From Vespa crabro (Eukaryota; Arthropoda; Insecta; Hymenoptera; Vespidae), in NCBI RefSeq assembly GCF_910589235.1, contig NC_060955.1:11180837-11244836 (forward strand): 64,000 nucleotides of DNA, read 5' to 3'. Made by a program: the position numbers and the translations under genes. Shown piece by piece: positions 39,299 through 53,509 of this stretch (the stretch's first letter is position 1; each line of letters starts with the position of its first letter). The notes beneath the pieces are model-generated. The model was not told the origin of the DNA, searched no databases, and saw nothing but the letters and a program-made list of their open reading frames with translations.

Positions 39299-40652
39299 GA
39301 AGATCAAACATCTATTTGATATTGGAATCGACGTTTTGACCTTGTTTCTTATCGTATATACGTTTTTTCGTTCATAATGGCGTACCATCGAAATACGAAA
39401 TAATGAAATCTCATTCAAATTCAATTAGTTTATATTCTGTCGACGCAGAATAAAGATTACAACAAGAATATATCTTCCTGACTGTGTGTAAATAGAAGTT
39501 TTAACATGAAAATTGTCGAAAAATGAGATCGACAAATGCGAATTTTGTTAAATGCTGAGATAAATTCGTGAACACATTGAAATTACTCGTACCACAGCTT
39601 CAGAAATGTTTCCAATCTATTCGGACATTGTATTTCTGAAGATCGAACATTTATTTTATCTTGGAATCGACGTTATAACCTTGTTTCATATTTTATAAAC
39701 GATTATTAGCTCATAAAGAAGTATCATCGAAATACGAAATTTGAAATCTCAATCAATATCAATGCTTTTATATTCTGTCGACGCAGAATACACAATGGAA
39801 CAAGAACATAAGTTTGTCACTATGTGTAAATTCGAGTTTCAACATGAATATTGTAGAAAAATGAGATCGACACATGCGAATTTCGTTAATTGCAGAGATT
39901 TAATCGTGAAAGCATTGAACTAACACGTACCACAGCTTGAGAATTGTTTCCAATCGATTCGGACAATGTATTTCTGAAGATCAAACATCTATTTTATCTT
40001 GAAATCGACGTTTTAACCTTGTTTCTTATCGTATATACGTTTTTTCGTTCATAATGGCGTACCATCGAAATACGAAATAATGAAATCTCATTCAAATTCA
40101 ATTAGTTTATATACTGTCGACGCAGAATAAAGATTAGAACAAGAATATATCTTCCTGACTGTGTGTAAATAGAAGTTTTAACATGAAAATTTTCGAAAAA
40201 TGAGATCGACAAATGCGAATTTTGTTAAATGCTGAGATAAATTCGTGAACACATTGAAATTACTCGTACCACAGCTTCAGAAATGTTTCCAATCTATTCG
40301 GACATTGTATTTCTGAAGATCGAACATTTATTTTATCTTGGAATCGACGTTATAACCTTGTTTCATATTTTATATACGATTATTAGCTCATAAAGAAGTA
40401 TCATCGAAATACGAAATTTGAAATCTCAATCAATATCAATGCTTTTATATTCTATCGACGCAGAATATACAATGGAACAAGAACATAAGTTTTTCACTAT
40501 GTGTAAATACGAGTTTTAACATGAATATTGTCGAAAATTGAGATCGACACATGCGAATTTCTTTAATTGCAGAGATTTAATCGTGAAAGCATTGAACTAA
40601 CTCGTACCACAGCTTGAGAATTGTTTCCAATCGATTCGGACATTGTATTTCT
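39299..40652. repeat. hexamer variant, 4 monomers (E-F-G-B/C/D)
   Basis: 1354 bp. B, C and D are compressed into one mosaic monomer at 40315-40652. F (39638) has private changes TTTTATAAACG and TGTAAATTCGAG. Confidence 0.9.
40315..40652. repeat. three-part chimeric monomer B/C/D
   Basis: It starts as B (GATCGAACATT, GAAGTATC, TTTGAAATC), changes to C between TTTGAAATC and ACAATGG (C signals ACAATGG, GAGTTTTAAC, CTTTAATTGC), then to D at GAGATTTAATCGTGAAAGC, after which E follows. A single crossover cannot yield three segments; two exchanges, or one crossover plus a conversion tract, are needed. Net effect is loss of two monomers from a hexamer. Confidence 0.88.
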
Positions 40653-42682
40653 GAAGATCAAACATCTATTTGATATTGGAATCGACGTTTTGACCTTGTT
40701 TCTTATCGTATATACGTTTTTTCGTTCATAATGGCGTACCATCGAAATACGAAATAATGAAATCTCATTCAAATTCAATTAGTTTATATTCTGTCGACGC
40801 AGAATAAAGATTACAACAAGAATATATCTTCCTGACTGTGTGTAAATAGAAGTTTTAACATGAAAATTGTCGAAAAATGAGATCGACAAATGCGAATTTT
40901 GTTAAATGCTGAGATAAAATCGTGAACACATTGAAATTACTCGTACCACAGCTTCAGAAATGTTTCCAATCTATTCGGACATTGTATTTCTGAAGATCAA
41001 ACATTTATTTTATCTTGGAATCGACGTTATAACCTTGTTTCATATTTTATATACGATTATTAGCTCATAAAGAAGTATCATCGAAATACGAAATTTGAAA
41101 TCTCAATCAATATCAATGCTTTTATATTCTGTCGACGCAGAATACACAATGGAACAAGAACATAAGTTTGTCACTATGTGTAAATACGAGTTTCAACATG
41201 AATATTGTAGAAAAATGAGATCGACACATGCGAATTTCGTTAATTGCAGAGATTTAATCGTGAAAGCATTGAACTAACACGTACCACAGCTTGAGAATTG
41301 TTTCCAATCGATTCGGACAATGTATTTCTGAAGATCAAACATCTATTTTATCTTGGAATCGACGTTTTAACCTTGTTTCTTATCGTATATACGTTTTTTC
41401 GTTCATAATGGCGTACCATCGAAATTCGAAATAATGAAATCTCATTCAAATTCAATTAGTTTATATACTGTCGACGCAGAATAAAGATTAGAACAAGAAT
41501 ATATCTTCCTGACTGTGTGTAAATAGAAGTTTTAACATGAAAATTTTCGAAAAATGAGATCGACAAATGCGAATTTTGTTAAATGCTGAGATAAATTCGT
41601 GAACACATTGAAATTACTCGTACCACAGCTTCAGAAATGTTTCCAATCTATTCGGACATTGTATTTCTGAAGATCGAACATTTATTTTATCTTGGAATCG
41701 ACGTTATAACCTTGTTTCATATTTTATATACGATTATTAGCTCATAAAGAAGTATCATCGAAATACGAAATTTGAAATCTCAATCAATATCAATGCTTTT
41801 ATATTCTATCGACGCAGAATATACAAAGGAACAAGAACATAAGTTTGTCACTATGTGTAAATACGAGTTTCAACATGAATATTGTAGAAAAATGAGATCG
41901 ACACATGCGAATTTCGTTAATTGCAGAGCTTCAATCATGAAAACATTGAACTTACTCGTACCACAGCTTGAGAAATGTTTCCAACCGATTCGGACATTGT
42001 ATTTCTGAAGATCATACATCCATTTTATCTTGGAATCGACGTTATAACCTTGTTTGATATGTTATATATGATTATTAGCTCATAAAGAAGTATCATCGAA
42101 ATACGAAATTTCAAATCTCAATCAATATCAATGCTTTTATATTCTATCGACGCAGAATATACAATGGAACAAGAACATAAGTTTGTCACTATGTGTAAAT
42201 ACGAGTTTTAACATGAATATTGTCGAAAATTGAGATCGACACATGCGAATTTCTTTAATTGCAGAGATGTAATCGTGAAATCATTGAACTTATTCGTACC
42301 ACAGCTTGAGAAATGTTTCCAATCTATTCGGACATTGTATTTCTGAAGATCAAACATCCATTTTATCTTGGAATCAACGTTATAACCTTGTTTCATATTT
42401 TATATACGATTATTAGCTCATAAAGAATTATCATCGAAATACGAAATTTGAAATCTCAATCAATATCAATGCTATTATATTCTATCGACGCAGAATATAC
42501 AATGGAACAAGATCATAAGTTTGTCACTATGTGTAAATACGAGATTCAACATGAATATTGTAGAAAAATGAGATCGACACATGCGAATTTCGTTAATTGC
42601 TGAGATTTAATCGTGAAAGCATTGAACTTATTCGTACCACAGCTTGAGAATTGTTTCCAATCGATTCGGACATTGTATTTCT
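40653..42682. repeat. hexamer E-F-G-B-C-D, copy 3
   Basis: Full unit. Private changes include CGAAATTCGAAATAATG in G, TTGTTTGATATG in C and GAATCAACG in D. D ends GAACTTATTCG, a C-like feature shared only with D of the next unit. Confidence 0.92.
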
Positions 42683-44712
42683 GAAGATCAAACATCTATT
42701 TGATATTGGAATCGACGTTTTGACCTTGTTTCTTATCGTATATACGTTTTTTCGTTCATAATGGCGTACCATCGAAATACGAAATAATGAAATCTCATTC
42801 AAATTCAATTAGTTTATATTCTGTCGACGCAGAATAAAGATTACAACAAGAATATATCTTCCTGACTGTGTGTAAATAGAAGTTTTAACATGAAAATTGT
42901 CGAAAAATGAGATCGACAAATGCGAATTTTGTTAAATGCTGAGATAAAATCGTGAACACATTGAAATTACTCGTACCACAGCTTCAGAAATGTTTCCAAT
43001 CTATTCGGACATTGTATTTCTGAAGATCAAACATTTATTTTATCTTGGAATCGACGTTATAACCTTGTTTCATATGTTATATACGATTATTAGCTCATAA
43101 AGAAGTATCATCGAAATACGAAATTTGAAATCTCAATCAATATCAATGCTTTTATATTCTGTCGACGCAGAATACACAATGGAACAAGAACATAAGTTTG
43201 TCACTATGTGTAAATACGAGTTTCAACATGAATATTGTAGAAAAATGAGATCGACACATGCGAATTTCGTTAATTGCAGAGATTTAATCGTGAAAGCATT
43301 GAACTAGCACGTACCACAGCTTGAGAATTGTTTCCAATCGATTCGGACAATGTATTTCTGAAGATCAAACATCTATTTTATCTTGGAATCGACGTTTTAA
43401 CCTTGTTTCTTATCGTATATACGTTTTTTCGTTCATAATGGCGTACCATCGAAATACGAAATAATGAAATCTCATTCAAATTCAATTAGTTTATATACTG
43501 TCGACGCAGAATAAAGATTAGAACAAGAATATATCTTCCTGACTGTGTGTAAATAGAAGTTTTAACATGAAAATTTTCGAAAAATGAGATCGACAAATGC
43601 GAATTTTGTTAAATGCTGAGATAAATTCGTGAACACATTGAAATTACTCGTACCACAGCTTCAGAAATGTTTCCAATCGATTCGGACATTGTATTTCTGA
43701 AGATCGAACATTTATTTTATCTTGGAATCGACGTTATAACCTTGTTTCATATTTTATATACGATTATTAGCTCATAAAGAAGTATCATCGAAATACGAAA
43801 TTTGAAATCTCAATCAATATCAATGCTTTTATATTCTATCGACGCAGAATATACAAAGGAACAAGAACATAAGTTTGTCACTATGTGTAAATACGAGTTT
43901 CAACATGAATATTGTAGAAAAATGAGATCGACACATGCGAATTTCGTTAATTGCAGAGCTTCAATCATGAAAACATTGAACTTACTCGTACCACAGCTTG
44001 AGAAATGTTTCCAACCGATTCGGACATTGTATTTCTGAAGATCATACATCCATTTTATCTTGGAATCGACGTTATAACCTTGTTTCATATGTTATATATG
44101 ATTATTAGCTCATAAAGAAGTATCATCGAAATACGAAATTTCAAATCTCAATCAATATCAATGCTTTTATATTCTATCGACGCAGAATATACAATGGAAC
44201 AAGAACATAAGTTTGTCACTATGTGTAAATACGAGTTTTAACATGAATATTGTCGAAAATTGAGATCGACACATGCGAATTTCTTTAATTGCAGAGATGT
44301 AATCGTGAAATCATTGAACTTATTCGTACCACAGCTTGAGAAATGTTTCCAATCTATTCGGACATTGTATTTCTGAAGATCAAACATCCATTTTATCTTG
44401 GAATCGACGTTATAACCTTGTTTCATATTTTATATACGATTATTAGCTCATAAAGAATTATCATCGAAATACGAAATTTGAAATCTCAATCAATATCAAT
44501 GCTATTATATTCTATCGACGCAGAATATACAATGGAACAAGATCATAAGTTTGTCACTATGTGTAAATACGAGATTCAACATGAATATTGTAGAAAAATG
44601 AGATCGACACATGCGAATTTCGTTAATTGCTGAGATTTAATCGTGAAAGCATTGAACTTATTCGTACCACAGCTTGAGAATTGTTTCCAATCGATTCGGA
44701 CATTGTATTTCT
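42683..44712. repeat. hexamer E-F-G-B-C-D, copy 4
   Basis: Full unit. D ends GAACTTATTCG as in copy 3, marking the two as sisters. F ends GAACTAGCACG instead of GAACTAACACG. G ends CCAATCGATTCGG rather than CCAATCTATTCGG. Confidence 0.92.
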
Positions 44713-46742
44713 GAAGATCAAACATCTATTTGATATTGGAATCGACGTTTTGACCTTGTTTCTTATCGTATATACGTTTTTTCGTTCATAATGGCGTACC
44801 ATCGAAATACGAAATAATGAAATCTCATTCAAATTCAATTAGTTTATATTCTGTCGACGCAGAATAAAGATTACAACAAGAATATATCTTCCTGACTGTG
44901 TGTAAATAGAAGTTTTAACATGAAAATTGTCGAAAAATGAGATCGACAAATGCGAATTTTGTTAAACGCTGAGATAAAATCGTGAACACATTGAAATTAC
45001 TCGTACCACAGCTTCAGAAATGTTTCCAATCTATTCGGACATTGTATTTCTGAAGATCAAACATTTATTTTATCTTGGAATCGACGTTATAACCTTGTTT
45101 CATATGTTATATACGATTATTAGCTCATAAAGAAGTATCATCGAAATACGAAATTTGAAATCTCAATCAATATCAATGCTTTTATATTCTGTCGACGCAG
45201 AATACACAATGGAACAAGAACATAAGTTTGTCACTATGTGTAAATACGAGTTTCAACATGAATATTGTAGAAAAATGAGATCGACACATGCGAATTTCGT
45301 TAATTGCAGAGATTTAATCGTGAAAGCATTGAACTAACACGTACCACAGCTTGAGAATTGTTTCCAATCGATTCGGACAATGTATTTCTGAAGATCAAAC
45401 ATCTATTTTATCTTGGAATCGACGTTTTAACCTTGTTTCTTATCGTATATACGTTTTTTCGTTCATAATGGCGTACCATCGAAATACGAAATAATGAAAT
45501 CTCATTCAAATTCAATTAGTTTATATACTGTCGACGCAGAATAAAGATTAGAACAAGAATATATCTTCCTGACTGTGTGTAAATAGAAGTTTTAACATGA
45601 AAATTTTCGAAAAATGAGATCGACAAATGCGAATTTTGTTAAATGCTGAGATAAATTCGTGAACACATTGAAATTACTCGTACCACAGCTTCAGAAATGT
45701 TTCCAATCTATTCGGACATTGTATTTCTGAAGATCGAACATTTATTTTATCTTGGAATCGACGTTATAACCTTGTTTCATATTTTATATACGATTATTAG
45801 CTCATAAAGAAGTATCATCGAAATACGAAATTTGAAATCTCAATCAATATCAATGCTTTTATATTCTATCGACGCAGAATATACAAAGGAACAAGAACAT
45901 AAGTTTGTCACTATGTGTAAATAAGAGTTTCAACATGAATATTGTAGAAAAATGAGATCGACACATGCGAATTTCGTTAATTGCAGAGCTTCAATCATGA
46001 AAACATTGAACTTACTCGTACCACAGCTTGAGAAATGTTTCCAACCGATTCGGACATTGTATTTCTGAAGATCATACATCCATTTTATCTTGGAATCGAC
46101 GTTATAACCTTGTTTCATATGTTATATATGATTATTAGCTCATAAAGAAGTATCATCGAAATACGAAATTTCAAATCTCAATCAATATCAATGCTTTTAT
46201 ATTCTATCGACGCAGAATATACAATGGAACAAGAACATAAGTTTGTCACTATGTGTAAATACGAGTTTTAACATGAATATTGTCGAAAATTGAGATCGAC
46301 ACATGCGAATTTCTTTAATTGCAGAGATGTAATCGTGAAATCATTGAACTTATTCGTACCACAGCTTGAGAAATGTTTCCAATCTATTCGGACATTGTAT
46401 TTCTGAAGATCAAACATCCATTTTATCTTGGAATCGACGTTATAACCTTGTTTCATATTTTATATACGATTATTAGCTCATAAAGAATTATCATCGAAAT
46501 ACGAAATTTGAAATCTCAATCAATATCAATGCTATTATATTCTATCGACGCAGAATATACAATGGAACAAGATCATAAGTTTGTCACTATGTGTAAATAC
46601 GAGATTCAACATGAATATTGTAGAAAAATGAGATCGACACATGCGAATTTCGTTAATTGTTGAGATTTAATCGTGAAAGCATTGAACTAACTCGTACCAC
46701 AGCTTGAGAATTGTTTCCAATCGATTCGGACATTGTATTTCT
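44713..46742. repeat. hexamer E-F-G-B-C-D, copy 5
   Basis: Full unit. B (45729) has TGTAAATAAGAG, which puts a stop in the frame open in other B copies without any other loss, a sign that the frame is not maintained. D (46405) carries AATTGTTGAG, the left marker of the 3722-bp duplication that follows. Confidence 0.92.
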
Positions 46743-47757
46743 GAAGATCAAACATCTATTTGATATTGGAATCGACGTTTTGACCTTGTTTCTTATCGTA
46801 TATACGTTTTTTCGTTCATAATGGCGTACCATCGAAATACGAAATAATGAAATCTCATTCAAATTCAATTAGTTTATATTCTGTCGACGCAGAATAAAGA
46901 TTACAACAAGAATATATCTTCCTGACTGTGTGTAAATAGAAGTTTTAACATGAAAATTGTCGAAAAATGAGATCGACAAATGCGAATTTTGTTAAATGCT
47001 GAGATAAAATCGTGAACACATTGAAATTACTCGTATCACAGCTTCAGAAATGTTTCCAATCTATTCGGACATTGTATTTCTGAAGATCAAACATTTATTT
47101 TATCTTGGAATCGACGTTATAACCTTGTTTCATATGTTATATACGATTATTAGCTCATAAAGAAGTATCATCGAAATACGAAATTTGAAATCTCAATCAA
47201 TATCAATGCTTTTATATTCTGTCGACGCAGTATACACAATGGAACAAGAACATAAGTTTGTCACTATATGTAAATACGAGTTTTAACATGAATATTGTCG
47301 AAAATTGAGATCGACACATGCGAATTTCTTTAATTGCAGAGATGTAATCGTGAAATCATTGAACTTATTCGTACCACAGCTTGAGAAATGTTTCCAATCT
47401 ATTCGGACATTGTATTTCTGAAGATCAAACATCCATTTTATCTTGGAATCGACGTTATAACCTTGTTTCATATTTTATATACGATTATTAGCTCATAAAG
47501 AATTATCATCGATATACGAAATTTGAAATCTCAATCAATATCAATGCTATTATATTCTATCGACGCAGAATATACAATGGAACAAGATCATAAGTTTGTC
47601 ACTATGTGTAAATACGAGATTCAACATGAATATTGTAGAAAAATGAGATCGACACATGCGAATTTCGTTAATTGCTGAGATTTAATCGTGAAAGCATTGA
47701 ACTAACTCGTACCACAGCTTGAGAATTGTTTCCAATCGATTCGGAAATTGTATTTCT
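46743..47757. repeat. hexamer variant, 3 monomers (E-F/C-D)
   Basis: 1015 bp. The middle monomer (47082-47419) starts as F (GTCGACGCAG, ATACACAATGG) and continues as C (GAGTTTTAAC, CTTTAATTGC), which removes G, B and most of C from the hexamer. Confidence 0.9.
47082..47419. repeat. chimeric monomer F/C
   Basis: F-type up to about 47270, then C-type from GAGTTTTAAC on. Its private changes GCAGTATACAC and ACTATATG reappear in the monomer at 50804-51141, so the chimera predates the 3722-bp duplication. Confidence 0.9.
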
Positions 47758-49787
47758 GAAGATCAAACATCTATTTGATATTGGAATCGACGTTTTGACC
47801 TTGTTTCTTATCGTATATACGTTTTTTCGTTCATAATGGCGTACCATCGAAATACGAAATAATGAAATCTCATTCAAATTCAATTAGTTTATATTCGTTC
47901 GACGCAGAATAAAGATTACAACAAGAATATATCTTCCTGACTGTGTGTAAATAGAAGTTTTAACATGAAAATTGTCGAAAAATGAGATCGACAAATGCGA
48001 ATTTTGTTAAATGCTGAGATAAAATCGTGAACACATTGAAATTACTCGTACCACAGCTTCAGAAATGTTTCCAATCTATTCGGACATTGTATTTCTGAAG
48101 ATCAAACATTTATTTTATCTTGGAATCGACGTTATAACCTTGTTTCATATGTTATATACGATTATTAGCTCATAAAGAAGTATCATCGAAATACGAAATT
48201 TGAAATCTCAATCAATATCAATGCTTTTATATTCTGTCGACGCAGAATACACAATGGAACAAGAACATAAGTTTGTCACTATGTGTAAATACGAGTTTCA
48301 ACATGAATATTGTAGAAAAATGAGATCGACACATGCGAATTTCGTTAATTGCAGAGATTTAATCGTGAAAGCATTGAACTAACACGTACCACAGCTTGAG
48401 AATTGTTTCCAATCGATTCGGACAATGTATTTCTGAAGATCAAACATCTATTTTATCTTGGAATCGACGTTTTAACCTTGTTTCTTATCGTATATACGTT
48501 TTTTCGTTCATAATGGCGTACCATCGAAATACGAAATAATGAAATCTCATTCAAATTCAATTAGTTTATATACTGTCGACGCAGAATAAAGATTAGAACA
48601 AGAATATATCTTCCTGACTGTGTGTAAATAGAAGTTTTAACATGAAAATTTTCGAAAAATGAGATCGACAAATGCGAATTTTGTTAAATGCTGAGATAAA
48701 ATCGTGAACACATTGAAATTACTCGTACCACAGCTTCAGAAATGTTTCCAATCAATTCGGACATTGTATTTCTTAAGAACAAACATTTATTTTATCTTGG
48801 AATCGAAGTTATAACCTTGTTTCATATTTTATATACGATTATTAGCTCATAAAGAAGTATCATCGAAATACGAAATTTGAAATCTCAATCAATATCAATG
48901 CTTTTATATTCTATCGACGCAGAATATACAAAGGAAAAAGAACATAAGTATGTCACTATGTGTAAATACGAGTTTCAACATGAATATTGTAGAAAAATGA
49001 GATCGACACATGCGAATTTCGTTAATTGCAGAGCTTCAATCATGAAAACATTGAACTTACTCGTACCACAGCTTGAGAAATGTTTTCAACCGATTCGGAC
49101 ATTGTATTTCTGAAGATCATACATCCATTTTATCTTGGAATCGACGTTATAACCTTGTTTCATATGTTATATATGATTATTAGCTCATAAAGAAGTATCA
49201 TCGAAATACGAAATTTGAAATCTCAATCAATATCAATGCTTTTATATTCTATCGACGCAGAATATACAATGGAACAAGAACATAAGTTTGTCACTATGTG
49301 TAAATACGAGTTTTAACATGAATATTGTCGAAAATTGAGATCGACACATGCGAATTTCTTTAATTGCAGAGATGTAATCGTGAAATCATTGAACTTATTC
49401 GTACCACAGCTTGAGAAATGTTTCCAATCTATTCGGACATTGTATTTCTGAAGATCAAACATCCATTTTATCTTGGAATCGACGTTATAACCTTGTTTCA
49501 TACTTTATATACGATTATTAGCTCATAAAGAATTATCATCGAAATACGAAATTTGAAATCTCAATCAATATCAATGCTATTATATTCTATCGACGCAGAA
49601 TATACAATGGAACAAGATCATAAGTTTGTCACTATGTGTAAATACGAGATTCAACATGAATATTGTAGAAAAATGAGATCGACACATGCGAATTTCGTTA
49701 ATTGCTGAGATTTAATCGTGAAAGCATTGAACTAACTCGTACCACAGCTTGAGAATTGTTTCCAATCGATTCGGAAATTGTATTTCT
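47758..49787. repeat. hexamer E-F-G-B-C-D, copy 6
   Basis: Full unit inside duplication copy 1. E has TATTCGTTCGACG where others have TATTCTGTCGACG. B (48774) belongs to the sub-variant with the junction CTTAAGAACAAACATT and GAATCGAAGTTATAACC. C (49112) reads AATTTGAAATC instead of the C-typical AATTTCAAATC, unlike its partner in copy 2. Confidence 0.92.
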
Positions 49788-50464
49788 GAAGATCAAACAT
49801 CTATTTGATATTGGAATCGACGTTTTGACCTTGTTTCTTATCGTATATACGTTTTTTCGTTCATAATGGCGTACCATCGAAATACGAAATAATGAAATCT
49901 CATTCAAATTCAATTAGTTTATATTCTGTCGACGCAGAATAAAGATTACAACAAGAATATATCTTCCTGACTGTGTGTAAATAGAAGTTTTAACATGAAA
50001 ATTGTCGAAAAATGAGATCGACAAATGCGAATTTTGTTAAATGCTGAGATAAAATCGTGAACACATTGAAATTACTCGTACCACAGCTTCAGAAATGTTT
50101 CCAATCTATTCGGACATTGTATTTCTGAAGATCAAACATCCATTTTATCTTGGAATCGACGTTATAACCTTGTTTCATATTTTATATACGATTATTAGCT
50201 CATAAAGAATTATCATCGAAATACGAAATTTGAAATCTCAATCAATATCAATGCTATTATATTCTATCGACGCAGAATATACAATGGAACAAGATCATAA
50301 GTTTGTCACTATGTGTAAATACGAGATTCAACATGAATATTGTAGAAAAATGAGATCGACACATGCGAATTTCGTTAATTGTTGAGATTTAATCGTGAAA
50401 GCATTGAACTAACTCGTACCACAGCTTGAGAATTGTTTCCAATCGATTCGGACATTGTATTTCT
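49788..50464. repeat. hexamer variant, 2 monomers (E-D)
   Basis: 677 bp, E directly followed by D (50127), so F, G, B and C are missing. D carries AATTGTTGAG like D at 46405, meaning it is the right end of the region that was duplicated. Confidence 0.88.
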
Positions 50465-51479
50465 GAAGATCAAACATCTATTTGATATTGGAATCGACGT
50501 TTTGACCTTGTTTCTTATCGTATATACGTTTTTTCGTTCATAATGGCGTACCATCGAAATACGAAATAATGAAATCTCATTCAAATTCAATTAGTTTATA
50601 TTCTGTCGACGCAGAATAAAGATTACAACAAGAATATATCTTCCTGACTGTGTGTAAATAGAAGTTTTAACATGAAAATTGTCGAAAAATGAGATCGACA
50701 AATGCGAATTTTGTTAAATGCTGAGATAAAATCGTGAACACATTGAAATTACTCGTATCACAGCTTCAGAAATGTTTCCAATCTATTCGGACATTGTATT
50801 TCTGAAGATCAAACATTTATTTTATCTTGGAATCGACGTTATAACCTTGTTTCATATGTTATATACGATTATTAGCTCATAAAGAAGTATCATCGAAATA
50901 CGAAATTTGAAATCTCAATCAATATCAATGCTTTTATATTCTGTCGACGCAGTATACACAATGGAACAAGAACATAAGTTTGTCACTATATGTAAATACG
51001 AGTTTTAACATGAATATTGTCGAAAATTGAGATCGACACATGCGAATTTCTTTAATTGCAGAGATGTAATCGTGAAATCATTGAACTTATTCGTACCACA
51101 GCTTGAGAAATGTTTCCAATCTATTCGGACATTGTATTTCTGAAGATCAAACATCCATTTTATCTTGGAATCGACGTTATAACCTTGTTTCATATTTTAT
51201 ATACGATTATTAGCTCATAAAGAATTATCATCGATATACGAAATTTGAAATCTCAATCAATATCAATGCTATTATATTCTATCGACGCAGAATATACAAT
51301 GGAACAAGATCATAAGTTTGTCACTATGTGTAAATACGAGATTCAACATGAATATTGTAGAAAAATGAGATCGACACATGCGAATTTCGTTAATTGCTGA
51401 GATTTAATCGTGAAAGCATTGAACTAACTCGTACCACAGCTTGAGAATTGTTTCCAATCGATTCGGAAATTGTATTTCT
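50465..51479. repeat. hexamer variant, 3 monomers (E-F/C-D), second copy
   Basis: 1015-bp duplicate of 46743-47757, with the same F/C chimera at 50804-51141 and the same private variants. Confidence 0.9.
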
Positions 51480-53509
51480 GAAGATCAAACATCTATTTGA
51501 TATTGGAATCGACGTTTTGACCTTGTTTCTTATCGTATATACGTTTTTTCGTTCATAATGGCGTACCATCGAAATACGAAATAATGAAATCTCATTCAAA
51601 TTCAATTAGTTTATATTCGTTCGACGCAGAATAAAGATTACAACAAGAATATATCTTCCTGACTGTGTGTAAATAGAAGTTTTAACATGAAAATTGTCGA
51701 AAAATGAGATCGACAAATGCGAATTTTGTTAAATGCTGAGATAAAATCGTGAACACATTGAAATTACTCGTACCACAGCTTCAGAAATGTTTCCAATCTA
51801 TTCGGACATTGTATTTCTGAAGATCAAACATTTATTTTATCTTGGAATCGACGTTATAACCTTGTTTCATATGTTATATACGATTATTAGCTCATAAAGA
51901 AGTATCATCGAAATACGAAATTTGAAATCTCAATCAATATCAATGCTTTTATATTCTGTCGACGCAGAATACACAATGGAACAAGAACATAAGTTTGTCA
52001 CTATGTGTAAATACGAGTTTCAACATGAATATTGTAGAAAAATGAGATCGACACATGCGAATTTCGTTAATTGCAGAGATTTAATCGTGAAAGCATTGAA
52101 CTAACACGTACCACAGCTTGAGAATTGTTTCCAATCGATTCGGACAATGTATTTCTGAAGATCAAACATCTATTTTATCTTGGAATCGACGTTTTAACCT
52201 TGTTTCTTATCGTATATACGTTTTTTCGTTCATAATGGCGTACCATCGAAATACGAAATAATGAAATCTCATTCAAATTCAATTAGTTTATATACTGTCG
52301 ACGCAGAATAAAGATTAGAACAAGAATATATCTTCCTGACTGTGTGTAAATAGAAGTTTTAACATGAAAATTGTCGAAAAATGAGATCGACAAATGCGAA
52401 TTTTGTTAAATGCTGAGATAAAATCGTGAACACATTGAAATTACTCGTACCACAGCTTCAGAAATGTTTCCAATCAATTCGGACATTGTATTTCTTAAGA
52501 ACAAACATTTATTTTATCTTGGAATCGAAGTTATAACCTTGTTTCATATTTTATATACGATTATTAGCTCATAAAGAAGTATCATCGAAATACGAAATTT
52601 GAAATCTCAATCAATATCAATGCTTTTATATTCTATCGACGCAGAATATACAAAGGAACAAGAACATAAGTTTGTCACTATGTGTAAATACGAGTTTCAA
52701 CATGAATATTGTAGAAAAATGAGATCGACACATGCGAATTTCGTTAATTGCAGAGCTTCAATCATGAAAACATTGAACTTACTCGTACCACAGCTTGAGA
52801 AATGTTTTCAACCGATTCGGACATTGTATTTCTGAAGATCATACATCCATTTTATCTTGGAATCGACGTTATAACCTTGTTTCATATGTTATATATGATT
52901 ATTAGCTCATAAAGAAGTATCATCGAAATACGAAATTTCAAATCTCAATCAATATCAATGCTTTTATATTCTATCGACGCAGAATATACAATGGAACAAG
53001 AACATAAGTTTGTCACTATGTGTAAATACGAGTTTTAACATGAATATTGTCGAAAATTGAGATCGACACATGCGAATTTCTTTAATTGCAGAGATGTAAT
53101 CGTGAAATCATTGAACTTATTCGTACCACAGCTTGAGAAATGTTTCCAATCTATTCGGACATTGTATTTCTGAAGATCAAACATCCATTTTATCTTGGAA
53201 TCGACGTTATAACCTTGTTTCATACTTTATATACGATTATTAGCTCATAAAGAATTATCATCGAAATACGAAATTTGAAATCTCAATCAATATCAATGCT
53301 ATTATATTCTATCGACGCAGAATATACAATGGAACAAGATCATAAGTTTGTCACTATGTGTAAATACGAGATTCAACATGAATATTGTAGAAAAATGAGA
53401 TCGACACATGCGAATTTCGTTAATTGCTGAGATTTAATCGTGAAAGCATTGAACTAACTCGTACCACAGCTTGAGAATTGTTTCCAATCGATTCGGAAAT
53501 TGTATTTCT
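51480..53509. repeat. hexamer E-F-G-B-C-D, copy 7
   Basis: Full unit, duplicate of 47758-49787. G reads TTGTCGAAAAATG at 52372-52384 where copy 6 and other G copies have TTTTCG or TTTTAG. B keeps CTTAAGAACAAACATT and TGTTTTCAACCG. C has the usual AATTTCAAATC. Confidence 0.92.

Larger units (their letters stand above)
46743..50464. repeat. 3722-bp segmental duplication, copy 1 (11 monomers)
   Basis: Monomers 139-149: E, F/C, D, E, F, G, B, C, D, E, D. The next 3722 bp repeat the same order. Rare variants shared at exactly 3722-bp spacing: AATTGTTGAG at 46660 and 50382 (just before and at the end of copy 1), CGTATCACAG at 47035, GCAGTATACAC at 47231, ACTATATG at 47268, ATCGATATACG at 47513, TATTCGTTCGACG near 47897, TCATACTTTATAT near 49500. 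Copy-1-only changes: TTTTCG at 48651 and GGAAAAAGAAC near 48937. Confidence 0.93.

Noticed and set aside
47889..47905. Frameshift or indel at TATTCGTTCGACG
   Set aside because: Compared with TATTCTGTCGACG the length is equal; it is a two-base TG-to-GT change, and it is duplicated at 51611-51627.
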